In this document: piece after piece, positions 1-4,933 of the stretch
Numbering within the stretch: position 1 is the first letter of the stretch
Layout of the letters: the number at the start of each line of letters is the position of its first letter
From: an uncultured Oscillospiraceae bacterium
GTDB lineage: Bacteria; Bacillota; Clostridia; Oscillospirales; Ruminococcaceae
Reading direction: 5' to 3'
DNA length: 6,000 nt
Assembly: GCA_934232845.1 (NCBI GenBank)
Contig: CAKQGD010000077.1
Coordinates: 1 to 6,000 of the forward strand
Position numbers and translations under genes: made by a program
The notes under the pieces: generated by a model
Told to the model about the DNA's origin: nothing
Seen by the model: the letters and a program-made list of their open reading frames with translations, nothing else
Database searches by the model: none

Positions 1-26
1 GTTCGAGTCTTTTCGCTGCCGCAAAG

Positions 27-56
27 AAAAAAGCACCGCTTCTGCGGTGCTTTTTT
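27..56 (-). terminator. Duplicated copy of the tRNA-Ser terminator
   Basis: A perfect 13-bp stem (27-39 with 44-56) and a 4-base loop, with A and T runs at its ends, so it can act in both directions. It is identical to the terminator at 241-270. Because it lies 214 bp further downstream of the Ser operon, it would be a second stop for any transcript reading through the first. Confidence 0.8.
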
Positions 57-57
57 G

Positions 58-77
58 TGGCGGAGATGGAGAGACTC
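58..77 (-). pseudogene. 3' fragment of tRNA-Ser(GCU)
   Basis: On the minus strand these 20 bases match the 3' end of the intact tRNA-Ser(GCU) at 272-291. They run from inside the T loop through the 3' T stem and 3' acceptor strand to the encoded CCA. Past base 77 the sequence diverges into the hairpin-rich segment, so the 5' acceptor, D, anticodon and variable arms are absent. It is a remnant or the by-product of a duplication or recombination, not a functional gene. Confidence 0.85.
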
Positions 78-214
78 CTTCCCCTCTTGCGGTTCCCAAA
101 GTCCGCTCTCCGCGGCTGTTCGCCGCGGCGGACTTTGACCGCAGCGCCTGCCCCTGCTCGCTTTTTCCGCCGCTGGCGGTGCTCACAGGCGCAGCCCGCG
201 CCTTCGGCGCTCGA
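78..214. repeat. GC-rich hairpin-dense segment between the two repeat copies
   Basis: This 137-bp non-coding segment is mostly inverted repeats. The largest hairpin spans 88-143: 88-93 pairs with 138-143, 97-106 with 128-137, and 111-116 with 122-127. A second spans 144-192: 144-150 pairs with 186-192, with an inner stem 167-171/175-179. A third, 198-210, has a five-base-pair stem closed by C(UUCG)G. No frame here looks like a gene. It resembles an intergenic palindromic repeat unit, but I cannot name a family. It could also be one unit of a 214-bp tandem repeat continuing to the left. Confidence 0.6.
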
Positions 215-291
215 GTTCGAGTCTTTTCGCTGCCGCAAAGAAAAAAGCACCGCTTCTGCGGTGCTTTTTTGTGGCGGAGATGGAGAGACTC
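215..291. repeat. Right copy of the 77-bp direct repeat
   Basis: Identical to 1-77. This copy is joined to the intact tRNA-Ser(GCU). The repeat boundary at 291 falls inside the T loop of that gene, so the copied part consists of the tRNA 3' end, its terminator (241-270) and 26 bp beyond. Confidence 0.93.
241..270 (-). terminator. Terminator of the tRNA-Ser operon
   Basis: A 13-bp perfect stem (241-253 with 258-270) with loop TTCT. On the minus strand it ends in six T and starts one base after the encoded CCA of tRNA-Ser(GCU). It is a textbook intrinsic terminator for the two-tRNA transcript. The symmetry of the A and T runs would also let it stop transcription from the left. Confidence 0.9.
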
Positions 292-362
292 GAACTCTCG
301 CGCCGGTTTCCCGACCTACGCCCTTAGCAGGGGCGCCTCGTCACCAACTTGAGTACATCTCC
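272..362 (-). tRNA. tRNA-Ser (anticodon GCU)
   Basis: Minus-strand type II tRNA of 91 nt including the encoded CCA (272-274). The acceptor arm pairs GGAGATG with CATCTCC, with discriminator G. The anticodon stem CGCCC/GGGCG holds loop CTGCTAA, giving anticodon GCU for AGC and AGU codons. A long variable arm, typical of serine tRNAs, follows, then the T arm GAGAG-TTCGAGT-CTCTC. It is the second gene of the Ser operon, 47 bp after tRNA-Ser(UGA), with no clear promoter in between. The last 20 bases are duplicated at 58-77. Confidence 0.97.
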
Positions 363-409
363 GTGTCGGTAATCGTCAGATAAAAATGCAGTTTTCAACC
401 AAAAGAATT

Positions 410-496
410 TGGCGGAGAGGGTGGGATTCGAACCCACGGCTCTCACGAGTCACTGGTTTTCAAGACCAGCTCCTTAAACCACTCGGACACCTCTCC
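410..496 (-). tRNA. tRNA-Ser (anticodon UGA)
   Basis: Minus-strand type II tRNA of 87 nt including encoded CCA (410-412). The acceptor arm pairs GGAGAGG with CCTCTCC, with discriminator G. The anticodon stem CTGGT/ACCAG holds loop CTTGAAA, giving anticodon UGA, which reads UCA and other UCN codons. The variable arm is long, and the T arm is GTGGG-TTCGAAT-CCCAC. It is the first gene behind the promoter at 543-571 and is probably co-transcribed with tRNA-Ser(GCU). Confidence 0.98.
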
Positions 497-542
497 TTTT
501 GGCTGCGCGGGTATGCCGCGGCATCACTGCCGCAACGCGGTT

Positions 543-571
543 ATTATAGCATAGCAATTTCCTCTCGTCAA
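543..571 (-). promoter_or_regulatory. Sigma-A promoter of the tRNA-Ser operon
   Basis: On the minus strand, TTGACG (566-571) and a perfect TATAAT (543-548) are separated by exactly 17 bp. The expected start lies near 535, about 40 bp before tRNA-Ser(UGA). The leader contains a perfect 12-bp palindrome at 513-524. Confidence 0.9.
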
Positions 572-704
572 GTAACCTTTGGAAAAGATTCTTTCCCTAT
601 TCTCACAAAACATCCTTTGAAAACAGAAATGCACCTGCCTTTCCGGCTCTCGACTGGCTCTTCTCTCTTCTCTTCGGACAAGACAACTTTTTTCAAAAAA
701 CGGC

Positions 705-733
705 TTGACATCCCCCCTCTGTTTCGATATAAT
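705..733 (+). promoter_or_regulatory. Sigma-A promoter of tRNA-Thr
   Basis: Full-consensus TTGACA (705-710) and TATAAT (728-733) with 17-bp spacing, 22 bp upstream of the mature tRNA-Thr 5' end. Strength is expected to be high, as is usual for stable RNA genes. No other promoter is visible before the DUF6472-like gene downstream. Confidence 0.95.
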
Positions 734-755
734 AGGATACGCTGCAGCGCCGTAT

Positions 756-831
<76 letters not shown>

Positions 832-835
832 CAGG

Positions 836-871
836 CCCGCCGTCCGGTTGGACGGCGGGTTCTTTTCTTTT
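836..871 (+). terminator. Intrinsic terminator after tRNA-Thr
   Basis: A perfect 10-bp GC-rich stem (836-845 with 850-859) with loop GGTT. It is followed by a pyrimidine tail in which the T run is broken by C (860-871). The broken tail may leave termination incomplete, which matters because the next gene starts 23 bp later without a visible promoter. Confidence 0.88.
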
Positions 872-893
872 CTGACCGGGAAAGGAGCTTTCT

Positions 894-1067
894 ATGCAAT
901 ACAGCTGTGAAAATTGCTTGTACTACACCTACGACGATCTCGCGGACTGCTGGGACTGCGAAATGCAGCTCGACGAGGACGAGGTCTTTCGCCTGCTCGA
1001 AAGCGGCGGGCGCTGTCCGTTTTATCGTTTCGGCGACGAATATCTGATTGTAAAAAAACAGATGTAG
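894..1067 (+). CDS. Small cysteine-rich DUF6472-like protein
   Basis: A 57-residue protein of unknown function. It has Cys at 5, 8, 19, 22 and 41, arranged as a CxxC near the N terminus, a second CxxC, and a later single Cys. The middle is acidic (LDEDE at 26-30), and the C terminus is FRFGDEY then a basic VKKQM end. From memory this layout matches the DUF6472 family of Clostridia, whose members have about this length; I could not search to confirm. The cysteines suggest a small metal (zinc) site, which is inference. No signal peptide or membrane segment is seen, so it should be cytoplasmic. The ATG follows AAAGGAG (881-887) by six bases. The only promoter upstream is that of tRNA-Thr, so expression may depend on read-through of the terminator at 836-871. 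The shared terminator at 1272-1304 lies downstream. Confidence 0.88.
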   Translation: MQYSCENCLYYTYDDLADCWDCEMQLDEDEVFRLLESGGRCPFYRFGDEYLIVKKQM

Positions 1068-1271
1068 TGCCGAATGCAGCCGTCTTTTTCGCACGGGAAA
1101 AGGCATCCTCACCGGCCAAGCCGGCAGCTTGATTGATCCCTTTAAAGGCGCTGCCTTCAGGCATCCGGAAAATTTTCTCCATCTGCGCTTCAACGATAAT
1201 TTTTATCTGTAACCGGTTCCCTTTTGCAGCACTTCACTGGATGCCAGCGCCTGCAGATTCCCACGATCATC
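1068..1271. other. Intergenic stretch with no supported gene
   Basis: These 204 bp separate the DUF6472-like gene from the terminator shared with prfC. Plus-strand frame 1 is open from 1054 to the TAA at 1213-1215 with plausible codon use. It has no ATG, no Shine-Dalgarno sequence, and only a poor TTG at 1129. A small hairpin lies at 1112-1124. I see no promoter or RNA gene. It could be the 3' untranslated region of the upstream gene or an eroded coding remnant. Confidence 0.4.
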
Positions 1272-1304
1272 AAAAAGCGCTTTCCAAAACGGAAAGCGCT
1301 TTTT
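1272..1304. terminator. Bidirectional terminator between DUF6472-like gene and prfC
   Basis: A perfect 14-bp inverted repeat (1272-1285 with 1291-1304) with loop AAAAC. Five A on one side and five T on the other let it end transcription from both directions. It starts one base after the prfC stop codon (1306-1308) on the minus strand, and it also closes the plus-strand unit of the DUF6472-like gene. Confidence 0.92.
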
Positions 1305-1305
1305 G

Positions 1306-2919
1306 TTATTCTCGGTTAAATTCAGTCAGTGCAAGGCCGGGGTTCTTATCGAGCGCCCAGCGGATGTTCCACTCGCTGGCAAAGATCAGCAGGTTGTTGC
1401 CCTTGAGATCCGTCACCCATTTTGTGTCGGAGGTGAGATTAAGCTTCTTGGGGTCCAGCTCGCGGTCGACGATCCAGCGGATATGCTCGTAAGGCAGATC
1501 TTCGCGGCGGATGTCGACATTGTACTCGTTTTTCAGACGATATTCAAGCACCTCAAACTGCAGTACGCCGACCACGCCGACAATGATACGCTCCATGCCG
1601 CCGCCCGGCTCGGTGAAGATCTGAATCGCGCCCTCCTGCGCGATCTGTTCGACGCCCTTGACAAACTGCTTGCGCTTGAGCGTGTCAACCTGCGTAATCA
1701 GCGCGAAATGCTCCGGCGCAAAGGTCGGAATTCCCTCGAACTCGATCTTTGCCGATGCGTCACAGACCGTATCCCCGATCGAAAAAATGCCCGGGTCAAA
1801 TACGCCGATGATATCCCCCGCGTACGCCTCATCGATGATCTCACGCTCCTGCGCCATCATCTGCTGCGGCTGGGCAAGCTTGATCTTTTTGCCCTCCTGC
1901 AGGTGCAAATATTCTTTTCCGCGCTCAAATTTTCCCGAGCAGATGCGCATAAACGCGATACGGTCCCGGTGGTTCTTGTTCATATTGGCCTGAATCTTAA
2001 ATACAAACGCGGAGAAATGCTCGTCAAAGGGATCTACTTCTGCTTCCCGTGTGCGGCGCGGCAGCGGAGAGGTTGTCATTTTTAAAAAGTTTTCGAGAAA
2101 CGGCTCCACGCCGAAATTCGTCAGCGCCGAGCCGAAGAACACCGGCGTCAGCTCGCCGCAGCGGACCTTTTCCAGATCGAACTCATAGCTTGCGCCGTCG
2201 AGCAGCTCAATATCGTCGACAAGCGCTTCGCGCTGATACGGACCGATCAGCGAATCCATCTTCTCCGTATCGGTGATGTCGCACTCAACGGCCTGTACGC
2301 GGCTGACGCCGCGGTGCAGTTCGCCGAAAGTCAGAATCGAACGGCGGTCGCGGTCAAATACGCCCTTGAAATCCACGCCGCAGCCGATCGGCCAGTTAAC
2401 CGGGTAGGTGCCGATCCCGAATTCACCCTCAAGCTCTTCCAGCAGGTCAAACGGATTTCTCGCCTCGCGGTCAAGCTTGTTGATAAAGGTGAAAATCGGG
2501 ATATGGCGCATCGCGCAGACCTTAAAAAGCTTTCTGGTCTGCGGCTCGATGCCCTTTGCCGCATCGATGACCATAACGACGCTGTCCGCGGCCATCAGGG
2601 TGCGGTAGGTGTCCTCTGAAAAGTCCTGATGTCCCGGCGTATCGAGAATGTTGACGCAGTAACCCTCATATTCAAACTGCAGAATCGAAGACGTGATCGA
2701 GATTCCGCGCTGCTTTTCCAGCTCCATCCAGTCCGAGACGGCATGTCTCGCGTTCGCCTTTCCCTTGACGGCGCCCGCAAGCTGAATCGCCCCGCCGTAC
2801 AGAAGAAGCTTTTCGGTAAGGGTTGTTTTACCGGCGTCCGGATGCGAAATGATCGCAAACGTGCGCCGGCGTTTAATTTCTTCCTGAAGATTGGCCACAG
2901 TCGGTTCGTTCCCTTCCAT
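1306..2919 (-). CDS. prfC: Peptide chain release factor 3 (RF3)
   Basis: Translational GTPase that recycles release factors RF1 and RF2 from the ribosome after peptide release; it acts in the cytoplasm. From the ATG at 2919 it has 537 residues, close to the 529 of E. coli RF3, and aligns through the N-terminal RRRTFAIISHPDAGKTT region. G motifs are visible: P-loop HPDAGKTT (26-33), switch I RGISITS (71-77), DTPGH (93-97), NKLD (147-150) and GSAL (263-266). RF3-typical sequences follow, such as FVFKIQANM (305-313), HRDRIAFMRICSGK (317-330) and GVLQFEVLEYRL (451-462). The frame stays open upstream to 3120, but that extension is not RF3-like and crosses the likely promoter. No good Shine-Dalgarno sequence precedes the 2919 ATG. 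Alternatives are an ATG at 2952, almost leaderless, or a GTG at 2901 behind GGAAGGG, giving 531 residues. It is a single-gene unit closed by the terminator at 1272-1304. Confidence 0.97.
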   Translation of the reverse strand: MEGNEPTVANLQEEIKRRRTFAIISHPDAGKTTLTEKLLLYGGAIQLAGAVKGKANARHAVSDWMELEKQRGISITSSILQFEYEGYCVNILDTPGHQDFSEDTYRTLMAADSVVMVIDAAKGIEPQTRKLFKVCAMRHIPIFTFINKLDREARNPFDLLEELEGEFGIGTYPVNWPIGCGVDFKGVFDRDRRSILTFGELHRGVSRVQAVECDITDTEKMDSLIGPYQREALVDDIELLDGASYEFDLEKVRCGELTPVFFGSALTNFGVEPFLENFLKMTTSPLPRRTREAEVDPFDEHFSAFVFKIQANMNKNHRDRIAFMRICSGKFERGKEYLHLQEGKKIKLAQPQQMMAQEREIIDEAYAGDIIGVFDPGIFSIGDTVCDASAKIEFEGIPTFAPEHFALITQVDTLKRKQFVKGVEQIAQEGAIQIFTEPGGGMERIIVGVVGVLQFEVLEYRLKNEYNVDIRREDLPYEHIRWIVDRELDPKKLNLTSDTKWVTDLKGNNLLIFASEWNIRWALDKNPGLALTEFNRE

Positions 2920-2924
2920 CGGAT

Positions 2925-2951
2925 TGCGCAAAAGGATTTTTCTTTTGCGCA
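2925..2951 (-). promoter_or_regulatory. Leader hairpin just upstream of prfC start
   Basis: A perfect 10-bp inverted repeat (2925-2934 with 2942-2951) with a 7-base A-rich loop on the transcript. Its base ends five bases before the proposed prfC ATG. No run of T follows, so it is not a terminator. Its position over the site where a Shine-Dalgarno sequence would normally lie suggests an influence on translation start or mRNA stability. The role is inference; the structure is seen directly. Confidence 0.6.
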
Positions 2952-2962
2952 TACAGTTTATT

Positions 2963-2991
2963 ATTATATGCCATTCCCTGTCAAACCGCAA
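2963..2991 (-). promoter_or_regulatory. Probable prfC promoter
   Basis: On the minus strand a perfect TATAAT (2963-2968) lies 17 bp from a weak TTGCGG (2986-2991). A perfect TTGACA (2979-2984) overlaps the same region, but it is 10 bp from that TATAAT and would have to pair with AATAAA (2957-2962) at 16 bp. The first pairing puts the start near 2956, giving a leader of about 37 nt to the ATG at 2919. The assignment between the two -35 boxes is uncertain. Confidence 0.65.
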
Positions 2992-3089
2992 GAGAAAGCG
3001 GTGCAAAATCGCACACGCATTTGTAAATCTCAAAAAAGACCGCATCGTTTTTGTTGGCGCGGCGAAGCGGTTCTGCGTATGATAAAAGG

Positions 3090-3099
3090 AAGGAGGTGA
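3090..3099 (+). promoter_or_regulatory. Consensus Shine-Dalgarno that fixes a TTG start
   Basis: AAGGAGGTGA is a full complement to the 3' end of 16S rRNA. The TGA inside it (3097-3099) is an in-frame stop for the small gene that follows, so translation must start after it. TTG at 3106 is nine bases from GGAGG and is the only conventional start codon in range. Confidence 0.88.
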
Positions 3100-3105
3100 C
3101 TGACT

Positions 3106-3267
3106 TTGTCTGCCAATCATACCCCGTTTTCCCTGCGGATCCCGCGGGAACTGCTGGAACGTCTCAAACGGCTCGCCCGCCTCAACAAACGGTCCGCAAA
3201 CCGGGAGGCGGAGCAGATTCTCGAGGAGTATCTGAACCGCTGGGAAAAAGAGAACGGCACGCTGTAA
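3106..3267 (+). CDS. Small ribbon-helix-helix (Arc-like) DNA-binding protein
   Basis: A 53-residue protein starting at TTG behind a perfect Shine-Dalgarno sequence. Residues 7-13 (PFSLRIP) fit the DNA-contacting beta strand of the ribbon-helix-helix fold. Residues 14-27 (RELLERLKRLARLN) fit helix A. Residues 30-46, including SANREAEQILEEYL, fit helix B. The length and the FSLRIP...LEEYL pattern are typical of Arc-family or antitoxin-like repressors, which bind DNA as dimers. No toxin gene lies next to it: prfC is divergent and a lipoprotein gene is convergent. A weak promoter, TTGGCG (3054-3059) and TATGAT (3078-3083) at 18 bp, would leave almost no leader. The stop TAA (3265-3267) directly abuts the convergent stop at 3268-3270. 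The target is unknown; autoregulation is plausible for this family. Confidence 0.85.
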   Translation: MSANHTPFSLRIPRELLERLKRLARLNKRSANREAEQILEEYLNRWEKENGTL

Positions 3268-4803
3268 TTACGAAACTACGGCGTCCTTGAAATATACGAT
3301 CCGCACCGCCGGCTCGTACCAGATGCCGCCGATGCCCTGTGCGCAGGCGAACAGAGACGGCGTGTCATAGACGGGAACCGCCAGATATTCGCTGAGCACC
3401 GCCTCTTCGGCCAGAAGCAGATCCTGCGCCGCAGCCTCCGGACTGCTCTGCCGGCGCACGTCCTGCAAAAGCGCCTCCAGCTCTGCCGCCCCGTCTTTGA
3501 GCAGCGATGCGAACAGCGCAAGCCCCTTTGTCTCATCCGCACCCTGCGCGGACAAGGGGGCGAGCGCCATTTCAAAGGCGCCGTTCTGTACGCGGGCGGT
3601 CAGTTCCGTCAGCGCAAGCGGCTCCATGTTGAAATATGCCGAGAGCTTCGTGCTCCAGTCCGACTGCATCGCGCCGCCCACGGCCGTACCCGTTTCATCC
3701 TTGCAGACAAGAAGTTCCGCTTTGGGAAAGCGCTCGATTTCCAGCGCGGCAAAGGCGTCAAGCATTGTCTGACGCGGATCGTCGGGATATTCCGGCAAAG
3801 CGGGCGCACCGGCCGTTTCGCGGTAAAACACCGCCCCGATTGTCACCGCAGGAGGAATCAGCCCTTCTGAGGGGCGCGCAGGAGAGGGAGCGGTATGGAC
3901 AAGCGTTTGCTGCGTCAGCGCGCCCAGCACGGCGGCGCGCAGACGCTCATCCGAAAATGCCTCGCTCGCGGGATTGAGCAGCAGCGCCCAGCTGCGGTCG
4001 TAAAACAGTTCTCCCTTTACACCGTCCGGCAGACTGCCGCCGTCAAACAGACAGGCGCTTGTCTCTCCGGCAAGATACCGGCCGGCCGCGTCCGTCTGAG
4101 AAAGATTTAAATTGACTCCGTCAATGGAAACCGGTTCTCCGTAGTGCTGTGCCCGGCACAAGCGCACCCGTGAGCTTCCCCATGAATACAGCTCAAAGGG
4201 GCCGTTTGTCAGCAGTCGTCCGTCGGAAAGACCGTAACGCCCCTTCTGTTCCTCAAAAAAAGCCCGACTGCACGGCATAGCGGGCGTCTGCGCCAGCAGA
4301 GACAGAAAAGAAGCGTTCGCCTCTTCGAGCCGGATCACAAGTGTGCGCTCATCCGGCGACGAGACGCCAAGCGCAGAGAGCTGCGCTTCTCCCGCGAGAA
4401 TCTCCCGCGCGCCGAGAATACCGCTGTAGGACTCGGCATGCAGAGACGCGGCGCCGGGTGCAAACAGGCGTTCAAATGCAAATACAAAGTCGTCTGCAGT
4501 CACAAGACTGCCGTCCGACCAGAAAATTTTATCCCGCAGGGCAAACGTATAGGTCCGTCCGCCGTCGGATATCTCCCAGTCCTGTGCACAGGCGGGAGAA
4601 ATCGTCCCGTCGGATGCAAGGCGGACGAGCCCTTCAAACAGGTTGGCGGCAATCAGACATTCCGTATCCGTCGAGGCAAACTGCGGATCGAGCGTTCCCG
4701 GCGCATCGGTCAGATCATATTCCAAAAACACATAATTCGGCGTGCCGCATCCCGCCGTCAGCAGGAGAATTACAGCTGTCAGCAGACAGAAAAAACGCTT
4801 CAT
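3268..4803 (-). CDS. Family 5 peptide ABC transporter substrate-binding lipoprotein
   Basis: A 511-residue extracytoplasmic solute-binding protein of the OppA/DppA type, which captures peptides (in some members nickel or other ligands) for an ABC importer. Residues 1-19 are a lipoprotein signal: MKR, a hydrophobic stretch, then TAGC with Cys19 as the lipid anchor. Family signatures are visible: AQDWEISDGGRTYTFALR (73-90), FWSDGSLVTADDFVFAFERL (94-113), TNGPFELYSW (199-208), and FSDERLRAAVLGAL (283-296). The ATG at 4803 follows GAGGAGGTGA (4808-4817) by seven bases to GGAGG. The promoter at 4831-4859 fits it well. No permease or ATPase genes are next to it, so it is an orphan here. The neighbour across the divergent promoter region is ddh. 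Substrate cannot be told from the sequence. No terminator is visible after the stop codon. Confidence 0.93.
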   Translation of the reverse strand: MKRFFCLLTAVILLLTAGCGTPNYVFLEYDLTDAPGTLDPQFASTDTECLIAANLFEGLVRLASDGTISPACAQDWEISDGGRTYTFALRDKIFWSDGSLVTADDFVFAFERLFAPGAASLHAESYSGILGAREILAGEAQLSALGVSSPDERTLVIRLEEANASFLSLLAQTPAMPCSRAFFEEQKGRYGLSDGRLLTNGPFELYSWGSSRVRLCRAQHYGEPVSIDGVNLNLSQTDAAGRYLAGETSACLFDGGSLPDGVKGELFYDRSWALLLNPASEAFSDERLRAAVLGALTQQTLVHTAPSPARPSEGLIPPAVTIGAVFYRETAGAPALPEYPDDPRQTMLDAFAALEIERFPKAELLVCKDETGTAVGGAMQSDWSTKLSAYFNMEPLALTELTARVQNGAFEMALAPLSAQGADETKGLALFASLLKDGAAELEALLQDVRRQSSPEAAAQDLLLAEEAVLSEYLAVPVYDTPSLFACAQGIGGIWYEPAVRIVYFKDAVVS

Positions 4804-4830
4804 CCCGTCACCTCCTCAAATTTCCCTGTC

Positions 4831-4859
4831 AGTGTACCATACGCCGCGCTTTTTGACAA
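4831..4859 (-). promoter_or_regulatory. Promoter of the peptide-binding lipoprotein gene
   Basis: On the minus strand TTGTCA (4854-4859) and TACACT (4831-4836) are 17 bp apart. The start would fall near 4824, seven bases before the Shine-Dalgarno sequence. A TTGACA on the plus strand (4853-4858) overlaps this -35 box in the opposite direction. Confidence 0.72.
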
Positions 4860-4918
4860 GAAAACAACTCTGATTTTTTTGCCGCGCCGCGCATATGCTG
4901 TTTGGAAAATTTCTGTTT

Positions 4919-4924
4919 GAGGAG
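4919..4924 (+). promoter_or_regulatory. Shine-Dalgarno site that sets the ddh start
   Basis: GAGGAG lies nine bases before the ATG at 4934. It supports this start over the in-frame ATG at 4895, which has no ribosome site and would add 13 residues ahead of the nucleotide-binding strand. Confidence 0.8.
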
Positions 4925-4933
4925 AGTGATCTT

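Larger units (their letters stand above)
1..77. repeat. Left copy of a 77-bp exact direct repeat (tRNA-Ser tail plus terminator)
   Basis: Bases 1-77 are identical to 215-291, with an offset of 214 bp. The match stops at base 78, where T replaces G. The repeat may extend left beyond the window edge. It holds flanking sequence (1-26), a copy of the tRNA-Ser terminator (27-56), and the last 20 bases of tRNA-Ser(GCU) read on the minus strand (58-77): CCA, discriminator, 3' acceptor strand and part of the T arm. The rest of the tRNA is missing here, so this copy cannot make a tRNA. Seen directly; how it arose is not known. Confidence 0.93.

Noticed and set aside
1..291. CRISPR array, considered because of repeated, spaced sequence
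   Set aside because: There are only two copies, the 77-bp unit is too long, the 137-bp spacing is too wide, and the unit is explained by a tRNA tail and its terminator.
47..383. Two plus-strand open frames of about 100 codons at the left end
   Set aside because: They run through terminators, hairpins and the antisense strand of tRNA-Ser(GCU); the translations are low-complexity Arg/Pro-rich sequence.
892..1193. Minus-strand open frames across the DUF6472-like gene
   Set aside because: They have no Shine-Dalgarno sequence, and their lower half is antisense to a well-supported small gene.
1054..1215. Open frame after the DUF6472-like gene, ending at TAA 1213-1215
   Set aside because: Codon use looks plausible, but there is no ATG, no ribosome site, and no family I recognise. 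A frameshifted continuation of the DUF6472-like protein is unlikely because that protein already has its normal length and ending.
1303..2085. Long plus-strand open frame of 260 codons opposite prfC
   Set aside because: It lies entirely antisense to the conserved RF3 domains, has no family resemblance, and follows from the strong GC bias at third codon positions.
2629..3099. Plus-strand open frame of 156 codons over the prfC start region
   Set aside because: Mostly antisense to the RF3 GTPase domain, no ribosome site, no recognisable domain.
2920..3120. Upstream extension of prfC to an ATG at 3120, giving 604 residues
   Set aside because: The added residues do not resemble RF3, overlap the ribbon-helix-helix gene start, and cross the likely prfC promoter with its TATAAT at 2963-2968.
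4895..4933. Alternative ddh start at the ATG at 4895
   Set aside because: It has no ribosome site and adds 13 residues ahead of the Rossmann strand, whereas 4934 has GAGGAG nine bases upstream and matches the family's length.
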